Notes: a model not told the origin generated them from the letters alone. Counted from the stretch's first letter, positions 25,895 to 34,776 are shown. The stretch: DNA of 64,000 nucleotides from Pontibacter mangrovi (GCF_006385705.1 NZ_VFRQ01000002.1:372001-436000); one strand, 5' to 3'. Made by a program: numbers and translations.

Positions 25895-26803
25895 ATGGAT
25901 TTTGGAAAGCTGCCCGACATCAGCCGCGTAGACTTTACGCTGCCCCCGAACCACCCCGACACGCTGCCGCTCCTGCAAAGCTCCGGCAGCTACCTGAAGC
26001 CGCAGGTATACGTGGGCCTTCCGGTGTGGGTAAATAAGGCATGGGTAGGGAAGTACTACCCGGCCGGCATGCCTGAAAAAGAGTCGCTGCTGTGGTACGG
26101 CAAACAGTTTAACACCATTGAGCTTAACAGCACGCACTACCACATCCCCAGCCCCGACACCATCGACCGCTGGCGAAACATGGTGCCGCGCGGCTTTAAG
26201 TTCTGCCCCAAGTTCCCGCAGCTCATCAGCCACGAGGCCGCCCTGCGCAGCACCCAGGATGTGACCGCCGCTTTCTGCGCGTCCATTGCCGGCCTGGAGG
26301 ACAAGCTGGGAGAAACGTTTCTGCAGCTGCCGCCATACTTTGCCCCGCCGCAGCTACCCGACCTGGAGGCGTTTCTGCAGTTTATCCCTGAGAGTATACC
26401 CCTTAACGTGGAGCTGCGCCACGAAGCTTGGTTTACAGATAATGTAGCCAGCCTGGAGCTTTTTGAGGTGCTGGAGAAGTATAAGGCAGGCACCGTGCTA
26501 ACCGATGTGGCTGGTCGCCGGGATGTGCTGCACATGCGCCTGACAACACCCTCGGCCATGGTCCGGTTTGTGGGCAACGGCCTGCACCCGACAGACTACA
26601 CCCGCATCGATGCCTGGGTAGAGCGCCTGAAAGAGTGGTTTGACAACGGGCTGCGGCAGCTATACTTTTTCGTGCACGAGCCCGACAACACGCTGGCCCC
26701 GGAACTGGCTACTTACCTGATAGAGCGGCTAAACAAAGTATGCGGTTTTGATTTAAAGCTGCCCAAGAAGTATGCGCTGCCGGTGCAGGGGGAATTGTTT
26801 TAA
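25895..26803 (+). CDS. DUF72 domain protein
   Basis: 302 aa from the ATG at 25895. The open frame reaches back to a TTG at 25775, but the extra 40 residues are Cys-rich and atypical. The DUF72 TIM-barrel features are VGLPVWVNKAWVGKYYPAGMPEKESLLWYGKQFNTIELNSTHYHIPSPDTIDRWR near the start, then FKFCPKFPQLISHE, NVELRHEAWF and YFFVHEPDNTLAPELATYL. The biochemical role of DUF72 (YecE-like) proteins is not settled. Single gene on the plus strand. Confidence 0.85.
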   Translation: MDFGKLPDISRVDFTLPPNHPDTLPLLQSSGSYLKPQVYVGLPVWVNKAWVGKYYPAGMPEKESLLWYGKQFNTIELNSTHYHIPSPDTIDRWRNMVPRGFKFCPKFPQLISHEAALRSTQDVTAAFCASIAGLEDKLGETFLQLPPYFAPPQLPDLEAFLQFIPESIPLNVELRHEAWFTDNVASLELFEVLEKYKAGTVLTDVAGRRDVLHMRLTTPSAMVRFVGNGLHPTDYTRIDAWVERLKEWFDNGLRQLYFFVHEPDNTLAPELATYLIERLNKVCGFDLKLPKKYALPVQGELF

Positions 26804-26886
26804 GCCATTCCTTGGTGGGTAAGCAATCTAGCCCAACCCAGCTTTATCCTACAACAGGAGAGGGAGCTTTCTCGAGCACCTAGTCC

Positions 26887-26920
26887 AACCACCCCTGCCC
26901 CTCCTTGGCTAAGGAGGGGA
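26887..26920. repeat. REP-like element, short copy
   Basis: AACCACCCCTGCCCCTCC followed by a palindrome CTCCTTGGCTAAGGAG. The same 16-bp core occurs at the right edge of the window (63980-64000). Confidence 0.7.
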
Positions 26921-27002
26921 GTCTGTAGTTACTGTTGCTGAAGCATAAGTTTCATAGCTGCCGGTATCGCGTGGACAGGTCGCTGCCTGTCCCTACAGAT
27001 GT

Positions 27003-27118
27003 AAACCCACCCCTTAGAGCTACGCTCGCTACCTTCGAACTCCCGTTCTCGGTAGTCCAGAGGAGGGGAATTCCGCATGTGTCATCATCCCCCTGCCCCC
27101 TTCGAAGGGGGACATGGT
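27003..27118. repeat. REP-like element, subtype with GAGCTACGCTCGCTACC core
   Basis: Begins AAACCCACCCC and carries the insert AGAGCTACGCTCGCTACCTT, then GAACTC, TCGGTAGT, GAGGAGGGGAATT and CATCCCCC / GGGGGACATGG arms. The insert is shared with 40231-40298 and 63773-63847. Confidence 0.75.
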
Positions 27119-27149
27119 TCAAGTTGCATAGCAAAAGCAGTGGCTATCG

Positions 27150-27310
27150 AACCTGATCCCAGTCCTTGGGTGGGGGTAGGGGCCCTCGACAAGAGCGCCT
27201 TGTGAGATCCGGTGCCGCTGTGGCGGCATGCCGAGCGATAGCGAAGCAAGAAGGGAACACAGCGCGATGCCCAAGGACGAGGCCTCCCGACCTTGAAGGG
27301 CACCAAAGCC
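27150..27310. repeat. Structured non-coding block of unknown type
   Basis: GTCCTTGGG (27165 onward) pairs with CCCAAGGAC (27268 onward) across about 100 bp. Inside are GCCGCTGTGGCGGC and GCGATAGCGAAGC motifs; CCTTGAAGGG follows. It differs from the REP-like family next to it, and the composition does not suggest a coding gene. Confidence 0.45.
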
Positions 27311-27450
27311 AGAGATGAAACAAGCATATTTTAAGACTGAGGATGAAAGCTAGCTAGAAAGGACAACTTAGCGCCAGTTGCAGAAAGCGGAGGCTATAGA
27401 GGCACAAGCGGACGCTTGCGCCAGGGAAGCTTTACCAGAAAAGCGCCAAC

Positions 27451-27483
27451 AAAAAAGCGGCTGACCTATAAGGCCAGCCGCTT
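27451..27483 (-). terminator. Intrinsic terminator after the M16 pair
   Basis: Read on the minus strand: a 13-bp stem (AAGCGGCTGGCCT and partner, one mismatch) with a short loop, followed by TTTTTT. It lies 23 bp after the stop of the 695-aa M16 gene. Confidence 0.85.
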
Positions 27484-27505
27484 CTGCTTATACAACAACT
27501 ATACT

Positions 27506-29593
27506 TTATAGTTTAAACGTATCGTCGCTCAGGTTCTTGTTCACCTCTATGCTCTGCACCTCCGCTTTAATGGTCTGCGGGCCAACCACCGTCTCAGTTA
27601 CATGCGGAAACTTCACGCCGTTCACCTCTTTGTAATTGCTGTAGGTTTTGGTTTGGGTGATAACGCCCTGCGGTGTCTCCAGGTTGTTTACCTCTTTCAG
27701 CAGCAGGCCGGTGTTTTTCGCAAAGTATAGCGTGGCTTTCTGGCCGTTTGGTCGGGTCGTTTCAACGGCGTAGGCGGCTGTTCCGTCCACATCCTCCATG
27801 CCTGCCAGCTTGGTTTTGATACCCAGCTTGTCGTACTGCAGGGCCGGGAACAGGTTTGCCTCCAGCTTCTGCGCTTGCAGGTCCTCTCCGGAAACTTCTT
27901 TGTTTACACCCTGCATCGGGGCCTCAATCTTGCCTTTGTCCCCGTTGATCGTTACACGCTGCATCGGGTTGTTGTTCATCAGCACCTGCACCAGAAACTT
28001 GTCGTTGCCCTTCTGCTGCTGCTTAAACACCAGCGTCATGCCTTGTATAGTGGCGTTGCTTGTAACGCTGATGTCTTTCAGGCTTTCCACTTTTTCCTTG
28101 CCTCCGATGGCCTTGAAATAGCTGTTGATTACCTGCTCTGCTGTTAAGCCTGCCGGAACGCCCATCGCTTTGCGATCCACTTTCTCGCCCATCGCGTTGT
28201 AGTAGGTGATCTGGCTGTCGTCTTTGTCGAACTTCTTCAACTTGTCAGAGATTTCGGAGGCGTTGCCCACCGCCAGCACATACATTTTTTCCGGCGCCAC
28301 ATACTTCTGTGCCACGCGCTGCACGTCCTCGGCCGTTACGGCCTCTACTTTCTTCAGGTAGTTCGGGTAGTAGTCTTCTGGCAAGCCGTAGCGCGCCGTG
28401 TTAATGGCGTATACCGCCACCGTAGCCGGGTTCTCCAGGCCGCGGCCGAAGCTGCCCATAACATAGGCCTTGGCATCGCGAAGCTCTTCGTCGCTCACGC
28501 GCTCGCTGCGTATCTTGTCCAGCTCGCTCATAAACTCCGCCACGGCACTGTCGGTAACGGCGTTGCGCACATTGGCGCTGGCGCTAAAGCTTCCCAGTAT
28601 TTCATCAGAGTCTATGGAGGAGTAAGCACCGTACGTATAGCCGTGCGTTTCGCGCAGGTTCTGGAACAGGCGCGAGTCCATGCCTCCGCCCAGGATGTTG
28701 TTCATCAGCGAGGCAGCCACGGCATCCTCAGCACCAGGCTTCAGGGCGGCAGGGTTGGTTAGCACCAGCGAGCTCTGCACAGCGCTCGGGCGATCCACGA
28801 TCACCACCTGCGTCTGCTCCGGCTGCTGCGGCAGGTCATACTTCACGTCCTGCACGTCGCCTTTCTTCCACTTGCCCAACGACTTCTTCAGGAGCTTTTT
28901 CACTTCCTTCTCCGTCACGTCGCCTACCACGGCCAGGTACCCGATGTTGGGCTTGTAATAGGTGTTGTAGTAATTCTGGATGTCCTGCAGCGTGAAGTTG
29001 TCTACCGTCTGCTCGGTCATCAGCTCCCCGTACGGGTGGTTTTTGCCGTACAGTACCATGTTGCTGGTGCGGCTGGCAATGGCGTCGGGGTTATCCTTGG
29101 CTTGCGCCAGGCCAGCCTTCATCTGCTTTTTAATCTTGTCCAGCTCCTCCTGCGTGAACTTCGGGTTCAGCAGGGCGTCGGTGGTGAGCTCCAGCAGCGT
29201 GGGCAGGTGCTTTTTCATGGACGAGGCGCTGAAACCAGTGGAAGAGAAGCCCAGGTCGGCCCCAATGAAGTCAACCTGCTCGTCGAACTGGTCTTTGGTG
29301 CGGTTGGTGGTGCCGGTGCGCATCATTTGCCCGGCAGCCTGTACGTAACCAGCCTTGTCGCCTTCCAGAATCGGGTCGCGGTCCAGCACCAGCGACATAG
29401 ACACGACCGGCAGCTTATGGTTTTCCACCACGTATACTTTCAGGCCGTTTTTCAGGGTGAAGTGCTGATACTCGCCCAGCTCAATTTTAGGCGCGGGGCC
29501 CGGTGGCGGAGGCGTGGTTTGCTGCGCCTGCGCCGGCATCACGCACATAAGTGCCAGTGCCAGCAGTGCAGAACTATATAGTTTCTTTATCAT
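27506..29593 (-). CDS. M16 family peptidase-like protein, non-catalytic subunit, with LolA-like C-terminal domain
   Basis: 695 aa from the ATG at 29593, which gives a clean signal peptide (IKKLYSSALLALALMCVMPAQAQ); a longer frame to 29674 has none. Two M16 domains span about 40-500. The zinc motif HxxEH is missing: the equivalent region reads GYVQAAGQMMRTGTTNRTKDQFDEQ. It is probably the inactive half of an M16B heterodimer with the HFFEH protein encoded just upstream. Residues about 515-695 form an extra domain resembling outer-membrane lipoprotein-sorting (LolA-like) folds (QVINSYFKAIGGKEKVESL). Predicted periplasmic. Confidence 0.85.
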   Translation of the reverse strand: MIKKLYSSALLALALMCVMPAQAQQTTPPPPGPAPKIELGEYQHFTLKNGLKVYVVENHKLPVVSMSLVLDRDPILEGDKAGYVQAAGQMMRTGTTNRTKDQFDEQVDFIGADLGFSSTGFSASSMKKHLPTLLELTTDALLNPKFTQEELDKIKKQMKAGLAQAKDNPDAIASRTSNMVLYGKNHPYGELMTEQTVDNFTLQDIQNYYNTYYKPNIGYLAVVGDVTEKEVKKLLKKSLGKWKKGDVQDVKYDLPQQPEQTQVVIVDRPSAVQSSLVLTNPAALKPGAEDAVAASLMNNILGGGMDSRLFQNLRETHGYTYGAYSSIDSDEILGSFSASANVRNAVTDSAVAEFMSELDKIRSERVSDEELRDAKAYVMGSFGRGLENPATVAVYAINTARYGLPEDYYPNYLKKVEAVTAEDVQRVAQKYVAPEKMYVLAVGNASEISDKLKKFDKDDSQITYYNAMGEKVDRKAMGVPAGLTAEQVINSYFKAIGGKEKVESLKDISVTSNATIQGMTLVFKQQQKGNDKFLVQVLMNNNPMQRVTINGDKGKIEAPMQGVNKEVSGEDLQAQKLEANLFPALQYDKLGIKTKLAGMEDVDGTAAYAVETTRPNGQKATLYFAKNTGLLLKEVNNLETPQGVITQTKTYSNYKEVNGVKFPHVTETVVGPQTIKAEVQSIEVNKNLSDDTFKL

Positions 29594-29605
29594 GATTGCT
29601 TTTTT

Positions 29606-29640
29606 GTAAGACACAAGTATAAAGATGCCAGACACAAGGC
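29606..29640 (-). repeat. Heptamer array before the 695-aa M16 gene
   Basis: Sense-strand 7-bp units TTGTGTC, TGGCATC, TTTATAC, TTGTGTC, ending 12 bp before the ATG at 29593. The units are degenerate; the period is clearer than the sequence. Confidence 0.5.
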
Positions 29641-29671
29641 TTTTTTGATCTGCGTCCGATCTTGGGCCAAA

Positions 29672-29700
29672 CATCTAATGTCTAAAATCTAATATCTATT
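29672..29700 (-). repeat. Heptamer array over the stop of the catalytic M16 gene
   Basis: Sense-strand units TAGATAT, TAGATTT, TAGACAT, TAGATGT. The TAG stop codon of the upstream M16 gene (29696-29698) is the first TAG of the array. Confidence 0.65.
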
Positions 29701-31030
29701 TAGGTTGAGCTGACTTTGGCAGGTAGTGCAGCACCACGCGGTTGTCTTTCGTCAGGTACTCCTTTGCCACGCGCTGAATATCTTCCTTCGTCACGTTCAG
29801 GTAGCGCTGCAGCTCTGTGTTGATCAAATTAGCATCGCCAAAGTATACATAGTAATTTGCCAGGCTCTCGGCACGGCCCGCCACGGTGCGGTTCTGCTGC
29901 ACAAAGTTGCTCTCTACCTGGTTGCGCAGCTTCTGGAACTCACGGTCCGACAGCGGCTCTGTTTTCACGCGCTCAATCTCGGCGTCCATGGCTTGCTCCA
30001 GGTCATCCACCTCCACGCCCATGTTGGCAATGGCAAAGGTCAGGAACAGGCCCGGGTCTTCGGTAGGGAAGGGGATGGAGGCGGCGGCCACGGCTTTCTG
30101 CTGCTTGTCTACCAGCGCTTTTGGTAGGCGCGCACTCTCGCCGCCGCTCAGCAGCGTCGTCAGCATCGACAGGGCATAATAGTCGTCGGTGCCCTGGGCC
30201 GGAATGTGGTAGGCCTCGATCACGGCTGGCAGCTGAATGTTGTCGTACACTGTTTTGCGGCGCTCCTCGGTCTGCTTCGGCTCCTCCACGTCGGGGCGCG
30301 GAATCGCTTTGGTGCCTTTCGGGATCGGGGCGAAGTACTCCTCGATCATTTTTTTGGTGTCTTCTATGTTGATGTCACCGGCCACGGAAAGGGTGGCGTT
30401 GTTTGGCACGTAGAAGGTCTTGTAGAAGTCGCGGAACTCTTCGATGCTGGCTGCGTTCAAATCCTCGAAAGAGCCGATCGGCATTGTTTTGTACGGATGC
30501 GTGGTATAAGCTGTAGAGAACACGTTCTCGCCCATAGAGCCATACGGCTGGTTATCGATGCGCTCGCGCTTCTCCTCCTGCACCACTTTGCGCTGCGTCT
30601 CCACGCCTACCTCGTCAACTTTGGCGTGCTTCATGCGCTCGGCCTCCAACCACAGCCCCAGCTCCACCTGGTTAGAGGGCAGCAGCTCGTAATAGTAAGT
30701 GCGGTCGAAAGAAGTGTTGGCGTTCAGGGCGCCACCGGCTTTCTGCACCAGCGAGCTGTACTCGCCGCGGCCGATGTTCTCGGTGCCCTCAAACATCAGG
30801 TGCTCAAAGAAGTGGGCAAAGCCAGAGCGGCCTTCCACCTCGTTTTTAGAGCCTACATGGTACAGCACCGATACCGCCACGTTTGGCGTGGAATTATCCT
30901 GGTGCAGGATCACGTGCAGGCCGTTCGGGAGGGTGTACTCCGTAAACTCAATCTTGTTGCCCTTGGTTTGCGCCATTGCCGACAGGCAGGTGACGCACCA
31001 CAGAAGGCATACGATAAACTTGCTTTTCAT
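29696..31030 (-). CDS. M16 family zinc metallopeptidase, catalytic subunit
   Basis: 444 aa with a signal peptide (1-20, ending AMAQ). The inverted zinc motif HxxEH is present as HFFEH (His73, Glu76, His77), and the third ligand is expected in VVQEEKRERIDNQPYG. The second M16 domain (about 190-440) supplies the chamber half. It is encoded directly upstream of the inactive subunit in one operon, the arrangement of M16B heterodimeric peptidases. Predicted to degrade peptides in the periplasm. The operon ends at the terminator at 27451-27483. Confidence 0.92.
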   Translation of the reverse strand: MKSKFIVCLLWCVTCLSAMAQTKGNKIEFTEYTLPNGLHVILHQDNSTPNVAVSVLYHVGSKNEVEGRSGFAHFFEHLMFEGTENIGRGEYSSLVQKAGGALNANTSFDRTYYYELLPSNQVELGLWLEAERMKHAKVDEVGVETQRKVVQEEKRERIDNQPYGSMGENVFSTAYTTHPYKTMPIGSFEDLNAASIEEFRDFYKTFYVPNNATLSVAGDINIEDTKKMIEEYFAPIPKGTKAIPRPDVEEPKQTEERRKTVYDNIQLPAVIEAYHIPAQGTDDYYALSMLTTLLSGGESARLPKALVDKQQKAVAAASIPFPTEDPGLFLTFAIANMGVEVDDLEQAMDAEIERVKTEPLSDREFQKLRNQVESNFVQQNRTVAGRAESLANYYVYFGDANLINTELQRYLNVTKEDIQRVAKEYLTKDNRVVLHYLPKSAQPK

Positions 31031-31219
31031 GTGTTTTTGTTTGTTAGAAAAAGGGTTTGTAGGGCCGCGGCCCCGCTGCTGTAGCTGTGCTACAATGTCT
31101 AAAATTAATTCAAAAGCCGCTAAGAAACGAATTTGCCAACGCGGCGAAGGGCCGCATTATACAGATAAGAGAGGGACAAAGATGAACTCAGCGTTTTTAT
31201 AGACGAATAGGAGCAGGGC

Positions 31220-31804
31220 TTACTGCTTATCCTGTACAAGCCAGAAAATACTTTTTACGTTATTTTGCCAACGCGGCAGGCGCATTACCAGCACCAGTTC
31301 CTCCAGCTCTCCTAGTATGGCCACCGCCATGGCCAGGTAAAAAAGCCAGTCTATAAACCCGAACAGGAACAGGCTGAAGTAAAAGATGCCCAGGAGTATG
31401 AAGGAGGCTTTATCAAGGTAAGTATGGAAGCTGCTGGGCTTGCCGTAGCGCAGCAAAGAGGCACCCAACTCCAGCAAGTACAAACCCACCAGCACACTCA
31501 GCAGCACAACCTGCGACTCTAAGAAATCAGCTTTAAAAATAAAGAGACTGGCCAGCATGAACGGCACCGTGAGCAGGTCGCCGTAGGTATCGAGCTTGGC
31601 CCCGCGTATACTTTCCTGGCGCTGCCAGCGGGCCAGCATGCCGTCCGCAGCGTCGGTGGCCAGGCTGAGGGCAAGCAGCGCCAGAAACTGTGCTTGCTGC
31701 CGGTTTAACAGCGTGTACAGCAGCAGCGGCACAGCCAACAGCCGGTACGCAGAGAGCCAATCCTGGGGCCTGTAAGCCTTGAAGTTGAACAGCGACTGAG
31801 ACAT
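31220..31804 (-). CDS. CDP-alcohol phosphatidyltransferase family membrane enzyme
   Basis: 194 aa, an integral membrane protein with about five or six helices. The full catalytic signature D-x2-DG-x2-AR-x8-G-x3-D-x3-D is present: Asp51, Asp54-Gly55, Ala58-Arg59, Gly68, Asp72, Asp76. It should transfer a phosphatidyl or phospho-alcohol group from a CDP-activated donor in phospholipid synthesis. The acceptor (glycerol phosphate, serine, inositol) cannot be read from the sequence. Confidence 0.88.
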   Translation of the reverse strand: MSQSLFNFKAYRPQDWLSAYRLLAVPLLLYTLLNRQQAQFLALLALSLATDAADGMLARWQRQESIRGAKLDTYGDLLTVPFMLASLFIFKADFLESQVVLLSVLVGLYLLELGASLLRYGKPSSFHTYLDKASFILLGIFYFSLFLFGFIDWLFYLAMAVAILGELEELVLVMRLPRWQNNVKSIFWLVQDKQ

Positions 31805-31856
31805 ACATCAGATGTTAGACTTTCTCTCATACGCTGCTGCGCTTTAAAAGTATAAA

Positions 31857-33227
31857 TCAGTACATCCTTGGCAACTCGATTCCCTTTATTTTACGGTACA
31901 GCCCCAGCGCGGCCTGGTCGGTGAGGCTGGTCACGAAGTCGCAGATGTGGAGGATGCGCTCGTAATCGGTGGCCGTGTCCGGCAAATCCAGGTAGTGCGG
32001 CGGAATGAGCGCCCCCAGCTTGCGGTGGTGCCTGGACTCCGGCCTGAACACGGCTTTTATCCCGGCGTCCAGCAGGCCGCTCAGCACCTCAAAACCGGCA
32101 GCCTCAATCTCCAGCACCGGGCGGTTTTGGTAGATCAGCTTTATCGACAGGTCTTTGATCTTATCCAGCACCGGCTTGCAGCTTACCTCGTTTATCAGCG
32201 GCTTGTCGTAAGTGCCGGCCAGGATCTCCTCCTCATGCTGCAGGAAAATAGCGGTGGTTTCCTCTATTAGCTTGCCGATGATGCGGGCGCGCAGGTAGCC
32301 AATCTCCTCTTTCCAGTCATAAAAAGTGAGGCTGGATTTGCGGTTCGGGTCGTCGTTGAGGATCTGGCGGAGCAAATCCATCCCTTGCTCCTGCGGCACC
32401 AGCCCCAGTTTCAGGCCGTCCTCAAAATCGATGATGCGGTAGCAGATGTCGTCGGCGGCCTCTACCAGGAACGCCAGCGGGTGACGGTGGTAAAACACCT
32501 CCCCGTGCTGCCCCTTCTGCAGCAGCCCCAGCTCCTGCGCAATGGTGTTGAACCAGGCCTTCTCCGTCTGGAAAAAGCCATACTTCTTTTCGCTGGTGTT
32601 TTTGGTGCCGGCTATCTTGGGCAGCGACTCCTTGGGGTATTTGGTGAAGGTGGCCAGCGTGGTATAGGTCAGGCTGAGGCCGCCGGGCAGGTTGCAGTGC
32701 GCCGGGTATGTATAGGTCAGCACCCGAAAGCCGGCGGCGTTGCCCTCGTAGCTGTACAGGTCAGCCTTTTCGGCCGCTGTCAGGTTTTGCAAGTATGGCT
32801 GCGCCTCGTCGCTCTGGAAATAGGCCGAGATAGCGTCTTCGCCGGAGTGGCCGAAAGGTGGGTTGCCGATGTCGTGGGCCAGGCAGGCGGCGGCCACCAC
32901 ATCCCCGAAATCAGCCTCCTGTATGTTCTTCTCCTGCGCCAGCCGCGGGTACCGCTCCAGTATGCTTTTGCCCACGATGCGCCCCAGCGAGCGCCCCACC
33001 ACCGAGGCCTCCAGGCTGTGGGTGAGGCGGGTGTGCACGAAATCGCTCTCCGGCATGGGCATCACCTGCGTCTTGTTCTGCAGCCTCCTAAAGGCCGAGG
33101 AGAACACGATGCGGTCGTAGTCGCGCTGAAATTCGCCGCGCACCGACTCATCCGAAGTATACTTTTTGTCAGCGCTTTCGAAACGTTTTTTCGAGATTAG
33201 TTTGTCCCAGGTGGTAGCGTAGGTCAT
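31857..33227 (-). CDS. Deoxyguanosinetriphosphate triphosphohydrolase-like HD protein
   Basis: 456 aa of the dGTPase branch of HD-domain hydrolases, which split dNTPs into nucleoside and triphosphate. Family features are RDYDRIVFSSAFRRLQNKTQVMP, FVHTRLTHSLEASVVGRSLG, the metal pair in AACLAHDIGNPPFGHSGEDAI and YEGNAAGFRVLT. Length fits the bacterial type. Cytoplasmic. Substrate preference (dGTP or other dNTPs, often with allosteric activation) is inferred. Stands 21 bp from the DUF3667 gene stop, so the two may be co-transcribed. Confidence 0.9.
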   Translation of the reverse strand: MTYATTWDKLISKKRFESADKKYTSDESVRGEFQRDYDRIVFSSAFRRLQNKTQVMPMPESDFVHTRLTHSLEASVVGRSLGRIVGKSILERYPRLAQEKNIQEADFGDVVAAACLAHDIGNPPFGHSGEDAISAYFQSDEAQPYLQNLTAAEKADLYSYEGNAAGFRVLTYTYPAHCNLPGGLSLTYTTLATFTKYPKESLPKIAGTKNTSEKKYGFFQTEKAWFNTIAQELGLLQKGQHGEVFYHRHPLAFLVEAADDICYRIIDFEDGLKLGLVPQEQGMDLLRQILNDDPNRKSSLTFYDWKEEIGYLRARIIGKLIEETTAIFLQHEEEILAGTYDKPLINEVSCKPVLDKIKDLSIKLIYQNRPVLEIEAAGFEVLSGLLDAGIKAVFRPESRHHRKLGALIPPHYLDLPDTATDYERILHICDFVTSLTDQAALGLYRKIKGIELPRMY

Positions 33228-33248
33228 AGAAACGTAAGGGTGAAAAGC

Positions 33249-34178
33249 TTAGCTCATCATGATACTGATACCGACGGTAGCAAGCATCAGCACTGCCACA
33301 GATATCAGGTACACAAAGCTAATGGGGATTAGCATGAAAAAAGTACGCAGGTACGACTGTTTGTACACGCGGTGCAGGGCAAAGAACAGGTAGATAAGCG
33401 CGACCCAGAATGTCCATTCATCTACATCAAATTTTCTGTAGAAATACTCCACGGCCAGCCCCAGGATCACCGCGATAAAAAAGAAAGTATGGAAATGGAT
33501 GGAGAACATGAGGTGCTCCACATAGTTGCGGCGCTGTTTGCGGTAAAAAAGGTACAGGATAAGCCCAAAGAAGGGCATCAGCACAAACATCATAAATGAG
33601 ACGTTCTTCAGGAGCTTCTGCTTCGAGTGCTCCTCGTCTTTGGTGAACTTCGCGAATTTAGCCATGAGCTCTTTCCGAAACCCCTCCTGTTCATTACCCG
33701 GCAAGAGCTGCGTGGCCGCTGCAGTCGCCAGGGAGTCCGCTGACCGGATTTCGGATACTGACCTCAAAGAGTCTGCCGTGCGGATACCGGCAGCGATGGT
33801 GGGGTCCACTTCCTCCAGCTTCTTTTGCGCCTCCTCCTCCGTAGCGACGGTTACGCTGCTATGAGACCGTAGGGCAAGCACTGTGAAGAAGATCAAGCTG
33901 ACAAAGACGTACAGCCGGAACGGCGGCACGTAAGAGGCGCGCTGCCCCATGTTGAACTTCTCGGTGAGCAGCCCGGGCCTCGTGATCAGGTACTTTAGCG
34001 TGTGCCAGGCCTTGGTGTCGAAGTGTATGGTGCCCTCAAAGAACTCGGCGATCAGGTGCTTTACCGGCACGTTCAGGTCGTGGTTCTCCTGGCCGCAGTT
34101 GGGGCAGAAGTTGTTTACCTCCTCAAACGTATAGCCGCAGTTGGGGCACTGCGTAAACTTGCGTCTTTTCTTTTCCAT
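33249..34178 (-). CDS. DUF3667 membrane protein with zinc ribbon
   Basis: 309 aa. The N-terminal zinc ribbon CPNCGYTFEEVNNFCPNCGQ (two CxxC pairs, residues 9-28) precedes the DUF3667 segment (FEGTIHFDTKAWHTLKYLITRPGLLTEKFNMGQRASYVPPFRLYVFVSLIFF). A coiled Glu/Lys-rich stretch (about 115-180) and four C-terminal membrane helices follow. The family is common in Bacteroidota and has no assigned function. Immediately upstream of the dGTPase-like gene in the same orientation. Confidence 0.85.
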   Translation of the reverse strand: MEKKRRKFTQCPNCGYTFEEVNNFCPNCGQENHDLNVPVKHLIAEFFEGTIHFDTKAWHTLKYLITRPGLLTEKFNMGQRASYVPPFRLYVFVSLIFFTVLALRSHSSVTVATEEEAQKKLEEVDPTIAAGIRTADSLRSVSEIRSADSLATAAATQLLPGNEQEGFRKELMAKFAKFTKDEEHSKQKLLKNVSFMMFVLMPFFGLILYLFYRKQRRNYVEHLMFSIHFHTFFFIAVILGLAVEYFYRKFDVDEWTFWVALIYLFFALHRVYKQSYLRTFFMLIPISFVYLISVAVLMLATVGISIMMS

Positions 34179-34776
34179 AGCAGTTGTGGGCAGGTTTGCC
34201 TTTCCAAATATAGCTTTCTGTCTACAACAATGCCAGCATCATGGCAAACTGTGCCTTCTCCGGAAAAAATAATGGCATAACACCAGACACCGATGTTACA
34301 AACCGAGACTCAAAAGAAAGGTAAAAACGGCCTAGCTAAATCGCATTCGAAGGTTGCGCATCTGCAAAGGTGTCGGTTGGGCTGTTTTCTGATGTTACAA
34401 AAGGCTGTTCAAATACCTTGTGTTATAGCGCCCGGCTTGCCAATTTTGCATATAGAGTAACGCCTTCCAAGCTAGAACAACCTTAATTACTCTACAAACC
34501 CTATCTGGCTGTGTGCCGTTTTACCTTCCTTGTGAAGCCAAAATGTTAGCCAACTGCCACTTAAAGGCAGGCCCTGTACGGCTCCCCAACTGTATAAGGC
34601 CTGCCTTTTACTTTCCCAGTTTATACTTCTGAGCCAAGCCGCCAAGGCATCAAATATTCGGCTAAACCCACAACAGCCTGTTTCCGCTATCGTAAATTAT
34701 AGTGACCAAACAAGTATGGATAGGATTAATCTATCTGCACTAAAGATGTATAACTTATAAAAAGGAGGAACAACCT
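34179..34776. other. Gene-free region upstream of hsp20
   Basis: About 600 bp between divergent genes. A perfect 11-bp inverted repeat (AAAGGCAGGCC at 34563-34573 and its complement at 34598-34608) encloses 24 nt; its 3' arm runs into TTTT, so it may be a terminator or an attenuator-like leader element. AGGAGG at 34763-34768 lies 8 nt before the hsp20 ATG, an unusually strong Shine-Dalgarno for this phylum. I see no gene. Confidence 0.5.

Larger units (their letters stand above)
26804..27450. other. Repeat-filled intergenic region
   Basis: About 650 bp without a credible gene. It contains a small REP-like hairpin (26887-26920), a second-subtype REP-like element (27003-27118) and a different structured block (27150-27310). 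The frame on the minus strand at 27085-27327 lies wholly inside repeats and is not called. Confidence 0.6.

Noticed and set aside
27085..27327. 80-aa open frame on the minus strand in the gap before the M16 terminator
   Set aside because: Lies entirely in REP-like and structured repeat sequence; it looks like a translation of a repeat rather than a protein.
30206..31084. 292-aa open frame on the plus strand opposite the catalytic M16 gene
   Set aside because: Antisense shadow; the M16 gene has all active-site residues.
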